Origin: Corythucha ciliata
Lineage: Eukaryota > Arthropoda > Insecta > Hemiptera > Tingidae
DNA: 64,000 nucleotides
Direction: 5' to 3'
Assembly (NCBI GenBank): GCA_038030265.1
Contig: CM075940.1
Coordinates: forward strand, 17,683,604 to 17,747,603
Positions 35,030 through 46,500 of the stretch are shown one piece after another; the stretch's first letter is position 1, and the number at the start of each line of letters is the position of its first letter. Position numbers and translations under genes: made by a program. Under the pieces are notes generated by a model. It saw only the letters and a program-made list of their open reading frames with translations, was not told where the DNA came from and ran no database searches.

Positions 35030-37320
35030 CGTGCACCCACCAAGAAGCTCAACTCTTGAGATCGACGTGCACCAGTCTTAATTTCGCGACAATTTAATCA
35101 CTTGGAACATAAATAGGGGCTGGGTCGAAACAGCGGACGTGAAACATAGGAGAAAAATATTTCTGAATTCAACTTGGGAAGCTTAAAGTCATTATCACCG
35201 CGCACTGTGAGGGTGGGCCACTTCACATATTTTCATATGATGTCCCTTGGCCGAGGATGTCAGCCTACGAGCGACGACATTCTAAACACACACAACACAC
35301 AAATTCCTTTTAGCTGACCATCAGCAGCAGGCTCAAAAGCTAGGCAGACTAGCCAATATGGCGGAGCCCCAACTGAGATGAGTAAGAACTCAAGTCTTTT
35401 AAATGTGTCAAAAGGATATGGGAGGTGTCTGCCCGACGGCGCATGCTCGAGACGACTTGTTTCTTTCCTTTCGCGGTGGGTCCGCTTGAGATCTCTTCGG
35501 CGAAGCGCCAACTTGACGGAGCATTTTTGAAAAAAAGCAAGTTCCGTCTTGCGACATCCTCAAAACATTACGTATCCTTTATTTTAGCATTCCTCCCTCG
35601 TTTTCTTATTAATATTCATCACTTCAGCCATTACTCCAACAATTTTAAGCATTCATCATAGCAATTATGAATGAGATGATCATATTTTCCTCAATCTAGC
35701 TAGCTTTTGTAACGAATAGTCAGTTTCCAAGGAGTATGCTCAGCAAACACGCTAATTAGACGGATTCCTATCAAAATTATTGTTTGATTGCCCAATTTCA
35801 GATAGAATAGTTAGTTTTTAAGGCAAAAATGAGCAACTGATACATATGATACTCCTCAACTAATAAAGTTATTGAGGAGGAGTGGTTAGTAGGTACCGAC
35901 AAGCGAAAGGCGCCTGACGGGGTCATGGTTAGTTTCTGGGACTTCTTTCTCTAAAAAGGCGGACACTTCTCATGCCCAGTAATGCCCCTAAATCTTGTTC
36001 AGATGTCATACCCCTAACGATCCAAAACGGTTTACAGACAGCTTCACCCCTCACGGCCAAATCAAACGTATTACCATTGACCCGTTCATTTGAAAAGAGA
36101 GAATTTTTATATAGAAACAATAGAGAGAAAACCAACATGGAATTATGGGTGGGGGTAACACGGAGTAATTCTCAAGAATTTCCATAATATTCAGATGAAA
36201 CGGATCCCTTAACTCAACTGCACGGCGCGTATTTCAGCGAATCCATTAGCGTTTGTATAGGCGAGGTTATTCATTGAATACTTCCCCCAAATAATAACAT
36301 ACCCCCTCACACCATTCCTAATACCGAAGGGTATTGAGGAGTTGACCCCCCAACCTCCTCACCACTCTCTGCCTAACAACCCTTTCAAACCCTCCGTTCA
36401 AATATACCGTGAAGGGGAGACATGAGACCTGCAAATGTTCCAGTAATTGAATTGTTATTTTCTCGAGTCTCCCGTAAAAACAATGACTTTTTTTTTGGAC
36501 TTGATGACAATGAGGGCTGATTGGTGTTGCCCTGAAAGTTGAAACCCATGGTGGTGAAGTGAAGTCGTTCAGTTTTTCAGGGCTGATCGATCGCAGGCTT
36601 TGGCTCTGTCAGAAGGTTACTGCAACTTCCCCAGCTATATTTGATAAATTGTTATAATTAGTTTGTTTCTTTTATTGTTAGCGCTGAATTGTGTTCATGG
36701 TTAAAGAAAATTGACAAAAAAGGTAATTATGAACAAGTGTTAGTTATTATATCCCTTAAATTATTCAGGCCTATTATTTTTCATTGCAACATTATCAGTA
36801 GTATTATTCATTGATCTATTCATGTTTAAAAACGTCAAATCTATTCCTTGAAAAGTACCCAAGAACGAGCTCCTTTAGCTTCAGAGTTATTTTAATTTAG
36901 TTGTTTATTATTGTTTTGTGATAATTATCTTGAGTACTGCGGGTATTCAATTGTGTCACCCCACCTAAGCTCAATGACACTGACTTACTGAGGACTTCAT
37001 TGGATTACTGTTTTTCTTTTCTTTTTTATCGTAACGTTATTTTACTTTCTGTTGCTCAACCAAGGTGACCGTTTTGAAGAAGATGGCACACAGCGGCCGT
37101 TCCCGTTGATTCGTCGCAGACCAAAAATAGTAAGGTTTGTTATTTATTGAATTATATGATTTTAAATACATAAGTATATAAATAAATAAGCTGAGCTATC
37201 AATTTTCTTACGAGTCGACTGAATTACCAGTCATTTATCCGCATGAGTTTTAACCAAATTGACCTATTTTACGAGTGATACATTTTCTGTAACCCCTGCC
37301 CTCCAACCACAGGCAAAAGC
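35030..37320. promoter_or_regulatory. Head-to-head intergenic region UBL3 / CAPS
   Basis: It lies between the start codon of UBL3 (minus) and of CAPS (plus). It must contain both promoters and 5' untranslated exons. An acceptor-like 'caaccacag' at 37303-37311, nine bases before the CAPS ATG, suggests at least one upstream non-coding CAPS exon. A candidate is a short segment between 'attgttag' (36679) and GTAATT (about 36722). Neither is certain. Confidence 0.45.
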
Positions 37321-37526
37321 ATGATTGATCCCAGCTCGTCGGAGGAGGAAAGTGATGACGACCAACGTAACCAGGAGACCGATTCGAGACATGGACCTCC
37401 TCACGGACCACCACACCATCACCACCAGCATCACCAACCGCAACACCATCACCATCATCATCAACATCAACACACGCCTGAACACAGCACCTTGGATATA
37501 CCACATCACCCGACACAGCTACCCAG
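37321..37526 (+). CDS. Cadps: CAPS exon 1, acidic and histidine-rich N-terminus
   Basis: It starts [14 protein letters not shown], matching the [13 protein letters not shown] start of vertebrate CAPS1, which fixes the start codon. A tract of about 30 residues made mostly of His and Gln follows, ending TQLP with an AG left in phase 2. The His tract replaces the Gly/Ala-rich linker of vertebrates. The 4-kb intron after it holds arrays B and C, a dispersed repeat and a SINE. Confidence 0.92.
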
Positions 37527-40500
37527 GTGAGTTATCATCACCTTTTAAATCGAGGAAGGGGCTCATTTATGTTTTATTTACTTATTTTAAATGCACTAGA
37601 GCCCACAGTATCATGAATCCTAGGTACCTATGAATATTTTGAGAATCATGGAAAGCCGTAGAACTCAATCGTGGGTTGAAAATTAATTGCTGTTGGTGGC
37701 TACTCGCTCCGTAATCCATGTAGCCACGATCTACGGGCTTCCACAGCCGACCACGGGAAGGCAGACCCCCCCCCCCCTACACACAGTAAGCGCTGAGCCC
37801 CCCCCCCCGGGTACGTTCTAAACGCCGCCAGGTCAGCCTGAACAGGCCATAAGAAAAATAAGTGTTTAAAAACAGATAATTGACGCAAAAGCTCCATCGT
37901 TCATCAGCTTATTTTTACTGTCGGATTCCCCGTGTCGAAACCCCGTAATACGCGGTTCCGTACAACTTTAAATTTTGGCCTTTTTTGCCAGAAGACCGAA
38001 GGCTCAAGGGGCTAAATTTCAAGGTTAATATTCTCCGGTTCCGGGCAAAACTCCTCAATGGGTCATGCCGAAACTGAAACGTTTTTTCAACACGAATTAG
38101 CGATTTTTTCCACATTTAACAATGAGTTAGCGCTTTTACCCCCATTCATCAGCTACCATTTTTCTCAATTTTCGCAGCAAAAATCAACAATTTGCTGCTG
38201 AAATCAGGAATCAACTGCTGAGGTGGAAAAATTAGGGAACAAGTGCAATTCCACGGCTAAAAATGAAAAAAGTGCTCGTATTTAGTAAAGCTGAAATTTG
38301 GAGAACGCTAATTGACGAATTCTGGAGGCAGCTTCATAGATTGAAAAGAAAGCTAATTCGGGGCTTGAAATGAGAAAAGTGCTACTTAACTCATTGCTAA
38401 TATCGTACATGTGAATAAGTCGTCCATTCGCTGGTAATATAAAGAAAAAACGCTAATTCACTGCTTACATTGAGAAAATCGCTAATTCGCGGCAAATATT
38501 TAGAAACATCCCAACTCATGGCTAAATGTGAAATAATTTCGGAAAAGCTCCAATCCGCGGGTAAATTTGAGAAAAGCGATAATTTACAGGGCATCCTGAT
38601 TTGCCGACGCACACAAAAATCAACCGAGCACCCTAAAATTGAGAAAAATTGCTAATCCGCTGCTAAAATGGGGAAATCGCGCCAACTCGCATGGCTAAAT
38701 GTGAAACAAAATGCTAATTCGTGGCCAAAACTAAGAACACGTGCTACTTCACGGCTAAAAATGAGAAGTAGTGCTCAACTAAAGCTGAAATTGAGAAGAA
38801 GCACCAATTGGGGTCTAAAAATGAGAAAGCGTTAATTCGTCGCTACATGTGATTAGAAAATCGTCAATTCAATGGTAATGTAGAGAAAAATCGCTAAATC
38901 GCTGCTTAAATTGAGAAAAAGTGCTAACTCATGGCCAAATGTAATAATTTCTAAAAAGCTCCAATCCGTGGCTAAATGAGGAAATCGATTATTTCAGGGC
39001 ATTCTAATTCACAGCAAAAATTGAGAAAATTCACTGTTCCAACAGCCACGTCGTTACTGAGATAAAAAGTGCTAGATCATGACTAAAACGAAAGAAATAA
39101 TTGCTAATTCGTGGCTAAAATAGAGAAAAACTCCTATTATCGACTGAAATGTGTGAAAAGCGCTAATTGAAATTGGCGGTTTAGTGCGCCAAGACCCGCA
39201 AAATGGGTTTTCTATCGAGCAAAATCCCACGAAATTTAATGAGCAAGAATCACGAAAATGTTTTAATAAGTGTGCTAAAGCCACGTAATTGTGGTTTTAT
39301 AAAAAATCCAGCGAGTGGAATCCCAGGTATTTTAATTTTTAGTGACGTAGACATACATTTTTGGCTTATTATTTCTCAATAATAAGTCTTTGTAATCGTA
39401 TCGCAAAAAAATTTTTTTGACCCCTTCTCAAAATTTGTAGTTTTACGTTTCAAAGTACGTAGAATCCAAATCTGCAATAAAAAAAAAAATGTCCGTCCGC
39501 CGTCCGGGCCATATCTTGCCCTAGGATTGCTCGAAAAAACTCGTTCTTTCGCACATAGACTCCATTTGGGGTCTAGTTGGTCCTAACATTTGATCAGTTT
39601 GATCAAATAACCTCCTTGGGTTTTATGGGCCAAAAGCGGGTCCAAAATGGGGATTTTCAAAGGATTTGGGGTCATAGGGGTGTGGGGTGTCGATTTTCAT
39701 GTAATTTCAAGCCGGATTTGACTACATCCACGAATAATAAACCCACAGTCGAAATAATAAGGCATTGTTCGATAATTCGCAGCGTTTTTTTTTTTTTTAG
39801 AATAATACACAAAATTTTGTTTGTTTGTTTGTTTTGAGAATAATACACAAAATTGGGTTTTAAATTAGGCAAACCCGTGAAATTGGTTTATCAGCAACAA
39901 AGCAACCGCTACATTGGGTTTTCTGTGAGCCCGAACCGCGAGAATTTGGTTTTAGTGAGAAAAATTCCCGAAATGGTTTTTAGAGGGCGAAATCAACGAA
40001 AATGTTTTTTTAGTGAGACAGACCCGCAAAAATGGGTTTTTAGTGCGCAACATCCGTGCAGTTAGTATAGCTGCTACAACATTTTCTTTTAGTGACCGAA
40101 GAAGGCAGACCCACAAAAATGTACATTCGGTGAGAAAAATCCATGAAACTTGATTTTAGAGTGAGAAATCCGAGAAATTCATTTCCTAGAGAGCCGAACC
40201 CACAAAAAACTTTTTTCGCGGAAAAATCGTTTGATTTTTTTTCGAATTAGGGAACCCCACGCCCCCTGAAATCATTTGTGGCACTATATGATTTGAACAC
40301 TTCTAAGGTATTATCTAGGGGTGTACAGCTGCCTCACTACGACTTCGATTTCGAGTCCAGGTGGAGGGCAACTGCCCACCCGTGCCCCTTCAGACTACGC
40401 CCATGGTTCTCGGCTAAAAGTGGAAAAATGCGTGGCTAGGGAAGTGGCCGAATTTTATATTAATATTATTTTCTCAAAAGTAGAAAAATTGACTTAAATA

Positions 40501-43500
40501 CTTACCACTTTACCAGAACAAGACAGTACTTTTTGCAGAAAGTAGATGATTTTGAAGACTAATTTGAAACCATGTGAACTCCAAGCGAGAATGAAAGTGA
40601 GCCCCCCCTCCCAAAAGGAAGCTCGATGTTATCCCGGGCCCGGGGCCCCAACTTTAGTGAAGACGGCCCTGCTTCCAAGCGACCAAAAATGAAAGTTCCG
40701 CGTGGTTGTAGGTTTAAGCCTAAATCGTAACCGAGAAGCATGATTTTTGGTCAAAGCCCGTGGTGGTGATTTAGTCCTGGAAACTGACTATCCACAACTT
40801 AGGCGGTCAATATCTCTACAAACTTGGAATTCGGCAATGGAACCCTCAACCCCCCCCCCCTCTTAGCATTTTTTTTTCTTCTTGAAAAAAGTGTGAAATC
40901 AATGTCATATGAATTTTCGGGCCAAAACCTGTCAATTCTATCCCAGAAACTGAGAAGAAACTTGGAAAGTTTCCTCTGGAATCCTAATTTTGGGTCGAGA
41001 GTTTCAGAAAGCAGATACTGACTAAGTGACGACTTCATAACTACTAGCAGCTAGAGAATCAGGGTTGCCACCTTTCAAGAGGTCTCTTTCAGTTTCATTG
41101 ATTTCAGGTCAGTTTCTGACACGGAAGCTCCAGCTTCCCACTCACAACAGTTTGATTCCGGGGGCCGATGTGTCCGTGGGGGCTAGGGCATTGCGTTGCA
41201 GTGGCCTGGCACCCACGGGCACGGCGGTCGTGGGTTCGATCCCCGCACTGGTCAACTGCCAGCCTCTGGGTTTTGAGGTCCTGCCAGGCAAAATGGCGAA
41301 AGCCTCCACCTGGGCTTTTCTCCCTCCCCCTATAACACCGCAAAATAACGCAATCACTGAAAAAAAAAAAAAAAAAAAAAAAGGTTTGATTGCTTGGGAG
41401 AGCCAACCCCAAAATGGGGGCCAAATTGACGATTCCCTGAATTATAATCAAAGGTGTGGGGTATGGTGAAGACAGCCAGTGTCTAACGTACTATCTCCCG
41501 CACCTTCCTGATCGAGTGGGGGTGTGAGCACTACATCAGGCAGTGAAAATTCGATTTTTCGCCATAGGTCTCTGTCTCCCGGTAGCACATCAACTGAAAC
41601 TGTCAGCATTAGTGGGACCACTAACGCTTCAAGATCGAACTCGTTGCCTCGACCGACCAGTCCAAGTCCATCTATCGTCAGTGAAAAAAATGAAGCGGAT
41701 TTACAGGCAAGACCGAGGCAATTTCTGTGTATTCCGACCTTCACTTAACGACGATTCTCATGTATTTCCCAAAGGACAAACAAGAAAGAGAAGAGGAAGA
41801 AAGAAAAAGAAGGATTCAACTGTATGTGTTCATTTCCCGATGCATAGCGTATCCGTTCAACGCGAAACAACCCACGGATATCGTCAAAAGACAAACCAAA
41901 ATAACGAAACAACAATTAGAAATAATTCAAGGCCGTTTTCAAGTAAAAATGGTGTATCCCTCAAAATTATTTCTTTAAACTGTTTTTTTCTATGTGTCTG
42001 CAGAGTTTTCTCAAGGGTGAAACCCAAATAATGGCAGATGAAGCGTTTCAGAACGCTGTACAGAATTACTTCGATGTATTCTTAAGATCAGAAAGAGTGT
42101 TAAAAATGGTTCAGTCTGGTGCATGCTCACAACATGATTTTCGTGAAGTTTTTAAAAACAACATTGAAAAACGAGTGAGGTGAGTGCCTGAAATCCAGTT
42201 TTTGTGGTTGTTTTTTACTCCGTTCCATCGATTTGTGTTGGTACAGATCGTTACCAGAAATCGATGGGTTAAGTAAAGAGACCGTCCTTGCTTCGTGGAT
42301 GGCAAAATTTGACTGTATTTTCAAAGGTGATAATGCGATTTAATGCTTCTGTTACTTTGCATGACTGCTGACCCCCCCTCCCTTTTTCCCAGTGTCAGAC
42401 GAAGATTCCAAGCGGCCATCAAGAATGCAACAACAAATATTGAACAGTGAAGCAATTCTTTCAAAAGACCAACTGTACGACATGTTTCAACAGATTTTGG
42501 GCATTAAAAAGTTCGAACATCAACTATTGTTCAACGCGTTGCAGGTTAGCGAATTATTTTATGCGTCAAACATAACAGATCCAATGAAATCGTCTTTTGT
42601 TTTTTTCAGCTGGAATCCGCCGACGAACAGGCTGCGGCTATCAGACGAGAACTAGACGGCAGAATGCAGAAAGTCGCCGAAATGGAGAAGGTACCCACCT
42701 CCGCCTACACGGAGAATTTTAAAAATGAAAAAACATTTTCACTTTTCGCACTTTTTTTCAGAATCGAAAACTAATGCCCAAGTTCGTTCTGAAAGAAATG
42801 GAGTCGCTTTATATAGAAGAAATGAAGTCATCCATAAATCTTCTAATGGCCAATCTTGAATCGCTTCCCGTATCGAAAAGCTCTATCGATTCGAAGTACG
42901 GACTTCAAAAACTGAAACGATACAACCACAGGTAATGGACTTCGGTTACTTGAAAGAAACGCTTCAATATACGAGGATTATAGTTGAATCAATGTAGCTT
43001 TAAATACAGGTCGCAAGGATCTCTTGCGAAACTTGAAGGTGACTCTGCTGACAATGACACACAATTAACTAAATTGGATGTTGTGTTGACTTTTCAACTT
43101 GAAGTAAGGAGTCGACGTTATTAATTGCTGCACTGTGAGCTGACGATTTTGTCGGGGGGTAGGTGGTAGTTATGGAAGTTAAAGGACTAAAATCATTGGC
43201 GCCAAATCGAATTGTGTATTGTACAATGGAAGTTGAAGGAGGAGAAAAACTGCAAACTGATCAAGCTGAAGCCTCCAAACCAATGTAAACAAGTTTTTCA
43301 TCACATTTTTGTGTTTGTTCTGAAGATGTTTTCGAAAAATTTCGAGGTGGGAGACCCAAGGAGATTTCTCAACCACTCATCCATTGCCGGCAGTCAAAGT
43401 GAAACTCTACACGGAAAACCCCGCCATCCTGGCTCTGGAAGACAAAGAACTTGGAAAGGTCATCCTACATCCGACCCCCCTTTCATCTAAGGTACGTTCC

Positions 43501-46500
43501 CATCAACCCTCAGCCAACTTCGTAAACGCTTATTCCCACCTGTCCATAGATCCCAGAATGGCACAAAATGAGCGTTCCAAAAAGTTGTCCGGACCAAGAC
43601 TTGAAGATAAAAATCGCCTGTCGAATGGACAAACCTTTAAATATGAAACACTGCGGGTATGTGCTCATTTTGTGATTGTGTGATTCTTTTTAAAAATACA
43701 AAAAAATCCGCTCAGGTATCTGTACGCCGTCGGGAAGTCCGTATGGAAAAAATGGAAGAAGCGATATTTTGTTTTAGTCCAAGTCTCTCAGTACACCTTC
43801 GCCATGTGCACGTATAAAGAAAAGAAGTCCGAGCCTTCGGAAATGATGCAGCTGGACGGGTACACTGTTGATTACATCGAACCAGCTAGTGGTAAAATAT
43901 GGAATTTATTGTCTGTGTACGTCACCGGTAACTGAATTCATGTTTTTTATTTATCAGCCAATTTGATGGTTGGCATGGGTAAGTTTTTAGACAATCGATT
44001 TTCACTGAAAACGTATATAATGTATTTTATTTATCGCGTAGATTTGGAGGGAGGAAGGTACTTCTTTAACGCTGTTAGAGAGGGGGATAATATAATACTG
44101 GCGTGTGATGATGAAAATGAGTGTCACCTGTGGGTTATGGCAATGTACCGGGCAACTGGTCAGTCTCATAAACCAACTCCTCTAGTTACATCTGCGGCGA
44201 AAAATTCTACCATCTATAAAATACAAGGAGGTATGTCGTTCATTTTGATATTTGAAGCCTACCGTTTAAGTATTCGGTGAAGACCTTTATTAAGGCACTG
44301 CGTGACGTATAAGACTATTCAGCCGCGACGTTGACCCGTTAAACTAACAGCTCAATCACTCAAACTAACCTTGATGGCGATAAAATTCCACGCCCAGATG
44401 TTTCTGACCCAATAATCCATCATTGACCAATGGGTATCCGAGGAGGGGGGGATACCAAAGCCGTAAGCGGCTCATACACCCTACACAGAAGATTCTGTGG
44501 GTCCACAAACCCACCCAATCGCTAAAAAAAAACTTCAAAGCTTGGGCTCCGTTAGCTCTAAAGAATGTTGGCCCGGGTAGCCTGTCAGTTTCAAACACTT
44601 TAAATTCAACCGCAGTCCCCTAAAAAGCGTACCGTGGACTCCTGCACTTCACACTCCGCTGTAACATTCGGGTCTGCCACTAAACCCATCTTATCAGAGA
44701 TGCCCACAGAGAGCATAGTGGCCCGTTATCATCTCAATCACACTTCGCAGACTGTACCTTTGGAGTACAGCCCAGGCCCGTTTCTCTGGTCCCAATCCCA
44801 CATAACCTCACTTGCCTGCACGAACACGTCACATACCAGAAGAAGTTAATGGCTATCCTATCTAACCCCCTTCCTTGCTAGCTTTCTTTGAGACCGCAAT
44901 CAGGGTTGCCAACCATCCAGGGGTACCAAGGGCAGTCCCGGTTTGGCTAGTTTTGTCCCGGATTTTGCTCTCTACATTTCTAACAAATTGACGTTGGGCA
45001 TACATATATAGTTTTATTCTCGGAATGAAGGTACGTGTGAACCTGGCCTGATGCATCAAGTGAGAATGATTAATGCAAATCGCAGATTTTGTTTTTAATT
45101 TTCACTTTTCCGAAATTTTTTTCAACTGTACGTGTCAGATCAAATTCACGTAACCGGAAGATGAACTGAACGGTATCGTCATGTGTTTATTTTTTTTTTT
45201 AACTGAAGAAATTCTTGTGTTTAGAGCATTTTTGGATTGTAGTTTTTAGCGGTGGTCTTTCTTAGTCAAGACTTTTTGTGGTTAGAGCATTTTACTATTT
45301 GCACATTTTGGAGTTGCTGCTGTATGTGGTTCGAGCTTTTTGTGGTTAGAACATTTTGTGGTTAAGTGCGTCCTATATCACCCTCGAGAGCGAAATTTCA
45401 ACCCATGTTGAACGCTTAATAACGACATGAAAATTTTTTAGTCATTTCAACCATTTAACCACTCATATCCACTTTACAGTGAAAGTCCTCCGAGGAAGAG
45501 CTCCCAGCACATCATGTTCTCCTAATACAAAAAAGGAAAAAAGGGCAAAATCAACGTTTCTTACAAGTTATGGTTCCCAGTGACCGGGAGAATAGAACGT
45601 GCTGGGAGCTCGTCGACAGGAATTTTTGTCGGAAAGTTATGAGGTGTGTTTTCAATGATTTCGAGCATTTTTGAGCGTGCTAATTGGGTTGAGAGATCGG
45701 CATTTAGGCGGGATGCACGATATCACCATCGAGAGCGCAATTTGGGCCCACTTAAAACGCTTAATAACGCCGTGAAAATGTTAGCCGCTCCAAAAATCGG
45801 TATATGGAACAAAAAACTTAAGAACCATTGAAAACCACAGAAAAGCTCAAACCACAGATCGCTGAGCTTCGGTGAATCGTCCCAGAGTTCTCGAGCTACG
45901 CCGATGTCACTCGACCATTTCCAAGACAGGAGACCTCCCTCCCCGCGCTCCTAGAAATCGTTCGTCCGTATGTTGATGCCTACTAAGCCCCCTAGACCCT
46001 AGCAGACCGGCACATCCTGCTGAGCGTACAAGTCGATCACTCGCTCTAATATTCCCAACTCTCACAACATCTGTAGTACAGTATCCACCGCCGCTTATAG
46101 GAGGTCCCACCGTCCCAGCTGGATACCTTTAATTATTCCTCGAAACAGACTTTTCCATCACATAAATCTGCGAATGACACGACTGACAATAAGGGGGGGG
46201 GGTCGAATTCAACAAGGAAAAATTCCTCGTTTTTCCTCGATTACAAAATTACTTTCGACCAAGCATCGATTGTTTTAGGGCCATTTCGTTCTTTTGATAT
46301 TAATGGATTTCAAGGACTACTTTTTTCTTTTTAGATGCCGACCGAGCCAGAAAACACGGCATGGAGGAGTTCATATCAGCCGACCCCTGCAAGTTTGACC
46401 ACGCGTCGTTATTCAAGTTACTTCAGACGCTTACGCTGGATTACCGCTTGAACGATCCGTACTGCTCCCTGGTACGTTTCGGGTGATGGATGGGGGGTCT

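Noticed and set aside
37264..37516. Antisense frames opposite CAPS exon 1
   Set aside because: They are the complement of the His-rich tract (Met/Val/Asp-rich), with no independent support.
41065..41469. 134-codon open frame near CAPS exon 2
   Set aside because: It runs through the family 2 SINE and its A tail (KKKKKK); no splice link to CAPS.
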